6,250 bases of DNA, from positions 1-6,250 of the forward strand of contig JAKAPD010000033.1 of the NCBI GenBank assembly GCA_021812025.1, given 5' to 3'. Of the stretch, positions 1 to 5,088 are shown one piece after another (position 1 is the first letter of the stretch; each line of letters opens with the position of its first letter). The notes beneath the pieces are model-generated. The model made no database searches and had not been told where the DNA came from. It saw only the letters and a list, made by a program, of their open reading frames with translations. The position numbers were made by a program, and so were the translations under genes. The stretch is from Microcaldota archaeon. GTDB lineage: Archaea > Micrarchaeota > Micrarchaeia > Micrarchaeales > Micrarchaeaceae.

Positions 1-672
1 ATGACTAAGACTTATGGATATTATTACAAAGCAATAGGGATCAAGCCGTTACCGGAATTATCAGACATAGCAAAGATCCTGAAAAAAGGCAGGGCCATGA
101 GGGTCTTGGACTTTGCGTGCGGCAACGGCAGGAATTCCGTGTACCTGGCAAAACAAGGGTTTGATGTATACGGATTCGACATCGCAGAAGAGGGGGTGAA
201 AAACACGCGGAAACTCCTCGAGAAAGCAGGGCTCAACGCACACATTAGGAGATTGGACATGCTCAAGCCGCTGCCATATGACGACGGATTCTTCGATGCG
301 GTGCTTGCGATCAGGGCAATGTACCATGCGAGAATTGCAGATTTGAGGATGGTGCTCTCAGAAGTGTCGAGGGTAACGCGGTCTGGGGGGTATTTCTATT
401 GGCTGGGCCGTGCGCCGAGCATGCATAAGCAATTGTTAGCCCGGAAAGACCCTATGATGACAGGTGCCGAATGGTTCAAAAAGCTTGAAACGCGAACCTA
501 CATGAATATGGCTGGGGAATTCAAAGGCTCGATTTCCCATTATTTCACGAAAAGCGAAATTGAAAAATTCCTGGAGAAATACTACAGGATAAAAAGCATG
601 AAGTTTGACTACGAGACACAAGACCTATGGTACAAGACGCGCGTCTTCTCGGTCCTTGCGGTGAAGAAATGA
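1..672 (+). CDS. Class I SAM-dependent methyltransferase, substrate unknown
   Basis: This 223-residue protein has the Rossmann-fold layout of class I (type 11/25) methyltransferases. SAM-binding motif I is VLDFACGNGRN at residues 35-45. The acidic residue that would hold the ribose hydroxyls is D60 in VYGFDIAEEG, and motif II/IV lies around FFDAVLAIRAMYH (97-109). A glycine pair at 129-130 precedes the last strands, as usual for the fold. It has no signal peptide or membrane segment, so it is probably cytosolic. The substrate cannot be read from the sequence; TehB-like and small-molecule or tRNA methyltransferases share these motifs. Its stop overlaps the start of the diphthamide gene (ATGA, 669-672), so the two are translationally coupled. 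The ATG is base 1 of the window, so an upstream start cannot be excluded. Confidence 0.85.
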   Translation: MTKTYGYYYKAIGIKPLPELSDIAKILKKGRAMRVLDFACGNGRNSVYLAKQGFDVYGFDIAEEGVKNTRKLLEKAGLNAHIRRLDMLKPLPYDDGFFDAVLAIRAMYHARIADLRMVLSEVSRVTRSGGYFYWLGRAPSMHKQLLARKDPMMTGAEWFKKLETRTYMNMAGEFKGSISHYFTKSEIEKFLEKYYRIKSMKFDYETQDLWYKTRVFSVLAVKK

Positions 673-1334
673 GAGCGGCGCTTTACAGCGGCGGCAAGGA
701 TTCCACTTTGGCGGTCCATAAGATGTCAGAACAGGGCAAACCTATTGAACTGCTTATCTCTTCGATATCGGACAACGAGTTCAGCTATATGTTTCACAAG
801 CCCAACATAAAATACACGGAACTTCAAGCGCAGGCGATGGGAATAAAACATGTTTTCTTTACCACGAAAGGAGAAAAAGAAAAAGAGTTAGCAGATCTTG
901 AAAATGCACTCGTCAAAAATAAAGTAACAGAACTAGTAACAGGCGCAGTGGCAAGCACCTATCAAAGAGACAGGATCAACGTAATATGCAAAAAGTTGGG
1001 AATAGTCCATCATGCCCCACTGTGGAACATAGAACCTTTGGTCGAGTTGAACGAGCTTGCAGAGAAATTCGACGTGATAGTCACAAGAGTAGCAGCAGAA
1101 GGTTTTGATGAGACCATTCTTGGCAAAAGACTTGACAAAAAGATGATTGAGAAGCTCCTTCAATTGAACAAAAAATACAGGACGCACATGCTCTTTGAAG
1201 GCGGGGAAGCGGAATCCTTCGTCCTCGACGCTCCTCTTTTCAAGAAAAAGATCATTATAAGGAAATCGCACAGCGAATGGCAGGGCAGCGTTGGCACTTT
1301 TGTGATAGATGATGCAATACTAGAAGGGAAGTGA
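669..1334 (+). CDS. dph6: Diphthine--ammonia ligase family PP-loop ATPase (Dph6/MJ0570-type)
   Basis: This 221-residue protein belongs to the Dph6 family (Diphthami_syn_2, N-type PP-loop ATPases). The family performs the last step of diphthamide formation on elongation factor 2: ATP-dependent amidation of diphthine with ammonium, in the cytosol. The PP-loop SGGKDS is at residues 7-12, right after the first beta strand as expected. Family signatures follow: MFHKPNI (about 41-47), GAVASTYQRDR (about 92-102), a PLW motif, and EGGEAESFVLDAPLFKK near residues 176-192. Length is typical of the short archaeal form. I chose ATG 669 rather than the in-frame ATG at 627, because 627 would add 14 residues lying inside the upstream gene and before the natural beta-strand/PP-loop N-terminus, while 669 gives a classic ATGA overlap. 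It is probably in one operon with the methyltransferase and the transporter. Confidence 0.9.
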   Translation: MRAALYSGGKDSTLAVHKMSEQGKPIELLISSISDNEFSYMFHKPNIKYTELQAQAMGIKHVFFTTKGEKEKELADLENALVKNKVTELVTGAVASTYQRDRINVICKKLGIVHHAPLWNIEPLVELNELAEKFDVIVTRVAAEGFDETILGKRLDKKMIEKLLQLNKKYRTHMLFEGGEAESFVLDAPLFKKKIIIRKSHSEWQGSVGTFVIDDAILEGK

Positions 1335-1338
1335 TCGT

Positions 1339-2202
1339 TTGTCAGTGATAGAAACCGCCCTTTTTGGAATAATCGCGCTCGTGTCATTCGGGCTTAACGA
1401 TTATTGGGGACCTCTTGTCTCTAGGAAGATAGGCGCGTTCGAGACTTCTATGCTCTCCAGGTTCTTCGCAGTTGTCGTTTTCTTCGCGATATTCCTTTTG
1501 TTGTTTTTCCAGGTTCCGAGCATCAGCGGCTATGTCATCGCGTTGCTCCTTGCTACTGCTACCGTAGAATTGATAGGCACCGTCGCATTCTACAAGGGCG
1601 CTAAGATGGGCCAGATCGCGATTATAACCCCGATCGCCAATACATCCTCGATAGTCACGGTCGCCCTCGGACTGATATTCCTGAGCTTTCCGCTGACTTC
1701 GTTGGAGTACGTGAGCATGGGCATGATAATTCTCGGAACGCTTCTCGCCACTTTCAAGTTAAAGGACATAAAGAAGCTCAAGCTGAACAGGCTGGCCGTT
1801 GGCGCAGAACTCGGCTTCCTTGCTATGGCATGCTGGGGCACCGGGCTGTTCCTCCAGATTTTGCTTGTCGAGCAGATAGGCTGGTTCCTGCCTGGGCTCC
1901 TCGTAAGCGTCGTCATGCTGATCTATTTCGCCATATATTACAAGGCATCTAAGGTGAAGTATGTCGCTCCGAAGTCTGAATGGCTTGTACTGTTCCTCGT
2001 CGGCCTTACCGTAGTTGTCGGCCTCCTCGCCTACAACTTCGGGGTCACAGGAACTGATCCATTGATAGTCGCGCCGATACTAGCCGCTGCTCCCGCCCTT
2101 ACAGTGGTCCTGGCGCTTGTCAGGTTGAAGGAGAAGATCGATCCCAACAACATGTTCGGGATAGCGCTCATCGTTCTTGGGCTCGTGATGCTGGCGCTGT
2201 AG
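1339..2202 (+). CDS. EamA/DMT-superfamily transporter with ten predicted helices
   Basis: This roughly 287-residue protein is almost wholly hydrophobic. About ten membrane helices fall in two five-helix halves joined by a basic loop near residues 139-151 (FKLKDIKKLKLNR), the duplicated EamA layout. The end of each half shows the family pattern of small residues and prolines followed by a late glycine-rich helix: first GQIAIITPIANTSS (91-104), then VAPILAAAPALTVVLA (244-259), a short KEK turn and a final helix. It is probably a small-metabolite permease or exporter; the substrate is unknown. The reading opens with TTG at 1339, only 4 bases after dph6. The archaeal-type Shine-Dalgarno GTGATC (1331-1336) sits too close to that TTG, so the in-frame GTG at 1345 is an equally or more likely start, making 285 residues. 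It is probably the last gene of the three-gene operon. Confidence 0.85.
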   Translation: MSVIETALFGIIALVSFGLNDYWGPLVSRKIGAFETSMLSRFFAVVVFFAIFLLLFFQVPSISGYVIALLLATATVELIGTVAFYKGAKMGQIAIITPIANTSSIVTVALGLIFLSFPLTSLEYVSMGMIILGTLLATFKLKDIKKLKLNRLAVGAELGFLAMACWGTGLFLQILLVEQIGWFLPGLLVSVVMLIYFAIYYKASKVKYVAPKSEWLVLFLVGLTVVVGLLAYNFGVTGTDPLIVAPILAAAPALTVVLALVRLKEKIDPNNMFGIALIVLGLVMLAL

Positions 2203-2209
2203 CCTCATG

Positions 2210-2217
2210 TATAAATA
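2210..2217 (+). promoter_or_regulatory. TATA box of the viperin-like gene (leaderless)
   Basis: TATAAATA lies in the 38-base gap after the transporter stop, centred about 27 bases before the ATG at 2241. That is the usual archaeal TATA-to-start-site distance, so the transcript probably begins at or next to the ATG. No Shine-Dalgarno is visible between the box and the start. The gene therefore appears separately transcribed from the upstream operon. Confidence 0.7.
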
Positions 2218-2240
2218 TTAGCTAAATCTCAACAATTCTT

Positions 2241-3158
2241 ATGTCCTTGGAAGCCCTCAGGCCGCATTCTGTTTCTCCTGCCGAAGCTTTGGTTGAGAAA
2301 ACTGCGAAACCTGAAAGCGTCAACTGGTACGTCACCTCTATCTGCAACTACAAATGCGACTTCTGCTTCTTCACGGACAGGGGCTTCAGGGCCTCGCTCG
2401 ACAAGCCGTCGCCGCTGCACCTGACTAAGGAGCAGTCGATGAAGATACTAACGATGCTCTTTGAGGCGGGAACCAAAAAGATCACGTTTGCCGGAGGCGA
2501 GCCGACCACATATCACCTGCTGCCGGAACTCATAGAGCGGGCGAAGCGGCTAGGCATGACCACCATGCTTGTGACGAACGGAACAGGACTGACCGACTCG
2601 TTCCTTGATTCCGTGACCGGATATTTGGACGCCGTTAAATTCAGCATAGATTCGCCTTCCAACCATACAGAATATAGGATGGGGAGAGGATACGGCCACC
2701 ATGTGGATGAGGCCCTGATGGCTGCGGAAAGAGTCGAGAAGAAAGGAATGATAATCATGCTCAATACCGTGGTAAGCAGGCTGAACCTCGATGAGGACAT
2801 GACGCCGATAGTCAGGAAGCTGAGGCCGGTGCGCTGGAAGGTATTCCAGATACTGCCGGCTATGGACATGAACGCCGCTAACTGGGACAAGTTGAAGATA
2901 ACCGGGGAAGAATTCCAATCGTTTATCGAGCGGCATAGTAAGCTTATGCCTATAGTAGAGGACAACGAAACCATGGCGGACTCTTATGTTATAATAGATC
3001 CGATAGGCAGGTTCATGCAGGATTCCGGGAAGCGGCACGTGTACAGCACGCCGATACTGGAAGTCGGGGTTATGCCGGCACTGGCCCAGGTGGGTTGGAA
3101 CTATCTGATGTTCCTCAAGAGGGGCGGGAGATACGAGCTGCCTGAGCACCGAAAGTGA
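2241..3158 (+). CDS. pVip: Prokaryotic viperin (pVip) homologue, radical SAM antiviral enzyme
   Basis: This 305-residue radical SAM protein matches viperin along its whole catalytic domain. The [4Fe-4S] cluster motif CxxxCxxC is at C35, C39 and C42 within VNWYVTSICNYKCDFCFFT. SAM-binding GGEP is at 85-88, preceded by KKITFA. The blocks that separate viperins from other radical SAM proteins are also present: an FSIDS strand (134-138), MGRGYG (147-152), NTVVSRLNLDEDM (175-187), PVRWKVFQ (196-203), GEEFQSFIERH (222-232), MADSYVIID (245-253) with GRFM after it, ILEVGV (272-277) and MFLKRGGRY (290-298). Known viperins convert nucleoside triphosphates to ddh-nucleotides that terminate viral RNA synthesis; prokaryotic members protect against phage. 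The animal N-terminal amphipathic helix is absent, so the protein is probably cytosolic. No nucleotide kinase partner is beside it. A TATA box 27 bases upstream supports the chosen ATG. The exact nucleotide substrate cannot be told. Confidence 0.93.
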   Translation: MSLEALRPHSVSPAEALVEKTAKPESVNWYVTSICNYKCDFCFFTDRGFRASLDKPSPLHLTKEQSMKILTMLFEAGTKKITFAGGEPTTYHLLPELIERAKRLGMTTMLVTNGTGLTDSFLDSVTGYLDAVKFSIDSPSNHTEYRMGRGYGHHVDEALMAAERVEKKGMIIMLNTVVSRLNLDEDMTPIVRKLRPVRWKVFQILPAMDMNAANWDKLKITGEEFQSFIERHSKLMPIVEDNETMADSYVIIDPIGRFMQDSGKRHVYSTPILEVGVMPALAQVGWNYLMFLKRGGRYELPEHRK

Positions 3159-3172
3159 TAATAGAGCGCCGG

Positions 3173-3179
3173 TATATAA
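3173..3179 (+). promoter_or_regulatory. Probable TATA box of the tRNA-Val gene
   Basis: TATATAA lies between the viperin stop (3158) and the tRNA (3224). A start site about 25 bases downstream would be near 3200, leaving a 5' leader of roughly 20 bases for RNase P to remove. It is the only good TATA element ahead of the tRNA. Since none is seen between the tRNA and the next gene, it may also drive the cassette gene at 3307. Confidence 0.55.
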
Positions 3180-3223
3180 CTATTCAGTCCTTGCGCGAGC
3201 ATGGATTAGTGTAAGCTTATCAT

Positions 3224-3295
3224 GGGCCTGTCGTCCAACGGTTAAGACGCTAGCCTTACACGCTTGAGACAGGAGTTCGACTCTCCTCAGGCCCA
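3224..3295 (+). tRNA. tRNA-Val (anticodon TAC)
   Basis: The 72 bases fold as a full tRNA. The 7-bp acceptor stem GGGCCTG/CAGGCCC (3224-3230 with 3288-3294) is perfect. The D arm has the conserved GG. The anticodon loop CTTACAC (3255-3261) places T-A-C at positions 34-36. The T arm AGGAG-TTCGACT-CTCCT (3271-3287) is perfect, and the discriminator base is A. CCA is not encoded, as is common in archaea. The anticodon stem CTAGC/GCTTG has one T-T mismatch at the second pair (28-42). The 3' part from base 3258 is repeated downstream of the next gene, so this copy is probably the reconstituted left junction of an integrated element. Its 3' half may then be element-derived, which would explain the mismatch. 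Confidence 0.92.
3258..3287 (+). repeat. attL-like 30-bp repeat within tRNA-Val
   Basis: This copy runs from the second anticodon base to the end of the T-arm stem (it begins ACACGCTTGAG and ends GACTCTCCT). It is identical base for base to 4100-4129. Identity ends upstream at anticodon position 34 (T here, C in the other copy). Downstream it becomes patchy in the acceptor strand (CAGGCCCA here, TTGACCCA there). Confidence 0.9.
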
Positions 3296-3306
3296 CATGT
3301 GAGTTT

Positions 3307-4092
3307 ATGGCGGGGAAATCAGTTGTATCAACAAAGATACTTCCAAAAGTCAAGTTTAGAGTAGCACCGCTTGACGACTATTTCTCCGAACTGCACAGGT
3401 TCTTGAACCCCGATGCGAACCACTATGACTGGAGCGGCGGAGTTCTTAAAAAATATCCTGGACTTAAAGATAAGTTGCAGAGTGTCACTGACGTAAAGGA
3501 ACGGGAGAAAATCGAGCAGGGCTTCTTTGAAGAAGTAGAAAGGGAAGAACTGCCAAAAATGGAAATTGCGAGAGAGGAGTTTCAAAAGGCATGGGATAAG
3601 ATTGGTGATGACTTGATGCGGGCGCTCTCGGAGATTCTGGAGATCGATTGGGGCGAGAATGACCGGAAAATAACCGCGACCTTGACGCTAAATCCGATAA
3701 TGCCCAGATTCCCCGAACAAAGAATGTTCCGTGTTTTCTACGGGGCGGATGCGGAGCATGCGATTGATACTGTAATACATGAGAGCTTGCATTTTCTCTA
3801 TTTTGAAAAGTGGAGTTTGATATTTCCCGAAATAAAAGCCGATAAAACCGGTAAGGATAACCCTGCTTGGAAGCTAAGCGAGATCGTCACCGGGGTCATA
3901 CCGAATGATCCACGCATCCAATTCATCTTCAAGCATGAATTCCACACTTATAGAGAATTCCAGAACACAAACATTGATGGTAAGCCTCTGGTGTCCCACA
4001 TTCAAAGATTATATGACGAAAGAGAGGACTTTGCAGATTTCCTCAGGAAAGCTTGGGAGTTCGTAAAGCTGCATGAAAAAGAGATCCCATAG
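3307..4092 (+). CDS. Putative HExxH zinc metalloprotein, cassette cargo of unknown function
   Basis: I do not recognise a named family for this 261-residue protein. It contains TVIHESLHFLYFEKW, an HExxH zinc-binding motif with H158, E159 and H162 in a hydrophobic helix context typical of metallopeptidases. E192 in WKLSEIVTG, 30 residues later, is a plausible third ligand, giving a gluzincin-like arrangement. The N-terminal half (about 55-115) is charged and probably helical, and a second histidine-rich stretch KHEFHTYREF lies at 209-218. There is no signal peptide or membrane segment, so a cytosolic location is likely. It is the only gene between the two tRNA repeats. Its ATG is 11 bases after the tRNA end, with only a weak GTGAG (3299-3303) before it and no TATA box, suggesting expression by tRNA read-through. 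It lacks the R..HxxR..Y residues of an integrase. A protease, toxin or defence effector is possible but unproven. Confidence 0.8.
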   Translation: MAGKSVVSTKILPKVKFRVAPLDDYFSELHRFLNPDANHYDWSGGVLKKYPGLKDKLQSVTDVKEREKIEQGFFEEVEREELPKMEIAREEFQKAWDKIGDDLMRALSEILEIDWGENDRKITATLTLNPIMPRFPEQRMFRVFYGADAEHAIDTVIHESLHFLYFEKWSLIFPEIKADKTGKDNPAWKLSEIVTGVIPNDPRIQFIFKHEFHTYREFQNTNIDGKPLVSHIQRLYDEREDFADFLRKAWEFVKLHEKEIP

Positions 4093-4096
4093 ACAT

Positions 4097-4137
4097 TTCA
4101 CACGCTTGAGACAGGAGTTCGACTCTCCTTTGACCCA
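4097..4137 (+). pseudogene. Detached 3' half of a tRNA-Val (attR side)
   Basis: The sequence starts five bases after the cassette gene's stop and reads as a tRNA 3' half: anticodon loop TTCACAC (4097-4103), stem strand GCTTG, variable AGAC, a complete T arm AGGAG-TTCGACT-CTCCT (4113-4129), acceptor strand TTGACCC and discriminator A (4137). Read in tRNA register, its anticodon would be CAC, also valine. No D arm or 5' acceptor strand precedes it, so it cannot form a tRNA. The core 4100-4129 is identical to 3258-3287. Confidence 0.82.
4100..4129 (+). repeat. attR-like 30-bp repeat, second copy of the tRNA core
   Basis: This is an exact direct repeat of 3258-3287 in the same orientation, starting 8 bases after the cassette gene stop. 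It is the right boundary of the putative integrated cassette. Confidence 0.9.
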
Positions 4138-4143
4138 TTTGCA

Positions 4144-4148
4144 TTTTT
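4144..4148 (+). terminator. Possible T-run terminator after the cassette
   Basis: A run of five T (GCATTTTTCG context) lies 52 bases after the cassette gene stop. Short T-runs suffice for archaeal transcription termination. It is weak evidence on its own. Confidence 0.3.
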
Positions 4149-4223
4149 CGACGCAGGATAATACTCGCGGCTTTGATGCTTCCATCTGCGCTTTCTCTCT
4201 TTACCAAAATAAAATTAGGAGTC

Positions 4224-4231
4224 TATAATAA
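4224..4231 (+). promoter_or_regulatory. TATA-like element before the 21-residue peptide gene
   Basis: TATAATAA is centred about 37 bases before the ATG at 4265. A start site near 4253 would leave a leader of about 12 bases containing GTGA (4255-4258) as a Shine-Dalgarno. The remaining 4138-4258 stretch is AT-rich and shows no gene. Confidence 0.45.
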
Positions 4232-4264
4232 TTTCTCAGTTTTTTATTAGCTTAGTGAATGCAA

Positions 4265-4330
4265 ATGGCTAAAAAAACGACAAGAAGAGCGAAGAAGGAT
4301 CCGAAGAGAAAGAGGAAAATGCGGAGATAA
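4265..4330 (+). CDS. 21-residue, very basic peptide, possibly ribosomal protein L41-like
   Basis: ATG 4265 opens a 21-codon frame ending in TAA. It begins MAKKTTRRAKK and ends PKRKRKMRR, so more than half the residues are Lys or Arg, with a single Asp. Ribosomal protein L41 (eL41/aL41), an RNA-embedded helix of about 25 residues in eukaryotes and some archaea, has a similar KRKRRKMR core. This peptide, however, lacks the family's Trp and the RSK end, so the match is only suggestive. An in-frame ATG at 4259 would add Met-Gln; I prefer 4265 because GTGA at 4255-4258 is then correctly spaced. A TATA-like element upstream and a hairpin 13 bases after the stop support a real transcription unit. 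It could instead be another RNA-binding peptide, or a chance AG-rich frame. Confidence 0.55.
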   Translation: MAKKTTRRAKKDPKRKRKMRR

Positions 4331-4343
4331 TCCTTCTTCGACC

Positions 4344-4366
4344 GGCAATCCCTGGCAAGGATTGCC
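4344..4366. terminator. Perfect 8-bp hairpin between convergent genes
   Basis: GGCAATCC (4344-4351) and GGATTGCC (4359-4366) are exact inverted repeats around the 7-base loop CTGGCAA. The hairpin sits in the 44-base gap between the small peptide gene's stop (4330) and the minus-strand glycosylase stop (4375), so it could end or stabilise both transcripts. There is no strong T-run on either side, so intrinsic termination is not certain. Confidence 0.5.
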
Positions 4367-4374
4367 TCTACTAT

Positions 4375-5028
4375 TTACTCGTTTTGGCTTTTTGACGCTT
4401 CATCGTCGTGGCTCCTCCACAGGTAAAGAGCCGCTATCGACCTGTATGGGACCCAGTTCTTCGATATCTTTTCCATGAATGCCTTGCTGGGCCTCTGTCT
4501 CAGTTTGTAGGCTCCCTTTATCGCATTCTGCAGCCCCAGGTCGTCCATCGCGAAGACGTCCACTCTCCTGAGATTGAACATCAGGAACATCTCTGCCGTC
4601 CATCTTCCTATGCCTTTTACTTCGTCCAGTACGGCTATTATTTCCTCGTTCGGCAGCTTCTTCAGCCCATCGAGATCGAGCTGTTTGTTCTCAATCCTTT
4701 CGCAGAGATCTTTCATGTATGAATATTTCTGCGGTGATATTCCGGCTGCCCTTACTTTCTTTTCCGAGGTGCTCAGGAACTGCTTCGGTGTAGGTATCTT
4801 CCCGCCGTACAGCTTCCTGAACTTCTTGATTATGGCATCGGCCGCCTTTCCGGATATCTGCTGGTAGATGAAGGCCTGCATCAGCGATGCGTACGGGCCA
4901 GGCACATGATCCCTCACGTCTATGTAGCCTATCCGCTTTATCAACCTTGAGAGTACCTTGTCGTTCCTCTTGAGATGCAACATCGCCTTCCTCCAAACCC
5001 TCTTGTCCGTCAACTCTTCAAAGCTCAT
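4375..5028 (-). CDS. alkA: AlkA-type DNA-3-methyladenine glycosylase (HhH-GPD family)
   Basis: This 217-residue protein should remove alkylated bases from DNA as the first step of base-excision repair. The helix-hairpin-helix is LDEVKGIGRWTAEMFL at 134-149. It is followed by VFAMDDLGLQ (158-167), which corresponds to the FLPDDYLI segment of E. coli AlkA; D163, the second Asp, would be the catalytic residue. NWVPYRSIAALYLWR (191-205) matches AlkA's WKPWRSYALLHIW near the C-terminus. The segment YASLMQAFIYQQISGKAADAI (46-66) is the usual core helix with QQIS. The N-terminal TBP-like domain of long AlkA is absent, as in short archaeal and bacterial forms. No Cys cluster for an iron-sulphur centre is present, which argues against endonuclease III or MutY. 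A TATA element 28 bases upstream supports the start. Confidence 0.9.
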   Translation of the reverse strand: MSFEELTDKRVWRKAMLHLKRNDKVLSRLIKRIGYIDVRDHVPGPYASLMQAFIYQQISGKAADAIIKKFRKLYGGKIPTPKQFLSTSEKKVRAAGISPQKYSYMKDLCERIENKQLDLDGLKKLPNEEIIAVLDEVKGIGRWTAEMFLMFNLRRVDVFAMDDLGLQNAIKGAYKLRQRPSKAFMEKISKNWVPYRSIAALYLWRSHDDEASKSQNE

Positions 5029-5050
5029 CTGAACTACTTCTTAAACAAGC

Positions 5051-5060
5051 TTTTTATATG
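5051..5060. promoter_or_regulatory. Shared divergent TATA region (glycosylase and pilin 1)
   Basis: TTTTTATATG on the plus strand reads CATATAAAAA on the minus strand. Its centre (about 5056) is 28 bases from the glycosylase start on the minus strand (5028), and about 33 bases from the pilin ATG on the plus strand (5089). One near-symmetric TATA site may thus serve both directions. GGTGG at 5080-5084 provides a Shine-Dalgarno for the pilin gene. The glycosylase transcript would be leaderless. Confidence 0.6.
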
Positions 5061-5088
5061 TAGAGATTGAGTATTTACTGGTGGCTTT

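Larger units (their letters stand above)
3258..4129 (+). mobile_element. Single-gene cassette flanked by tRNA-Val 3'-half direct repeats
   Basis: A 30-bp perfect direct repeat is found inside the intact tRNA-Val gene (3258-3287, anticodon loop through T arm) and again just after the next gene's stop (4100-4129). Repeat-to-repeat distance is 842 bp. An intact tRNA at one end and a detached tRNA 3' half in the same orientation at the other is the standard result of site-specific integration into a tRNA gene by a tyrosine recombinase. Crossover regions beginning in the anticodon loop are a known class. The interval holds only the 261-residue HExxH gene. No integrase or integrase fragment is seen, so the element must be non-autonomous, mobilised in trans, or a remnant after internal deletion. 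The outline is seen directly; the mobility is inferred. Confidence 0.72.

Noticed and set aside
627..668. Upstream in-frame ATG extending the Dph6 protein by 14 residues
   Set aside because: The extension lies inside the methyltransferase gene and precedes the natural N-terminal strand before the PP-loop; ATG 669 gives the standard ATGA overlap.
2550..3149. Long minus-strand open frame (199 codons) opposite the viperin gene
   Set aside because: It mirrors the viperin frame, shows no recognisable domain, and the plus strand encodes a fully conserved viperin.
3209..3215. GTGTAAG in the tRNA leader is complementary to the anticodon loop CTTACAC
   Set aside because: Seven complementary bases within about 50 can occur by chance, and no supporting structure was found.
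3307..4092. Cassette gene as an integrase
   Set aside because: No tyrosine recombinase pattern (R, HxxR, catalytic Y) or serine recombinase N-terminus is visible; the clear motif is HExxH.
3224..4137. A split or intron-containing tRNA with the gene inside a giant intron
   Set aside because: The tRNA at 3224-3295 is complete on its own, and the distal piece duplicates rather than completes it.
4375..4900. Plus-strand open frames (for example 4408-4722 and 4574-4867) opposite the glycosylase
   Set aside because: They are antisense shadows; the minus strand carries clear AlkA motifs.
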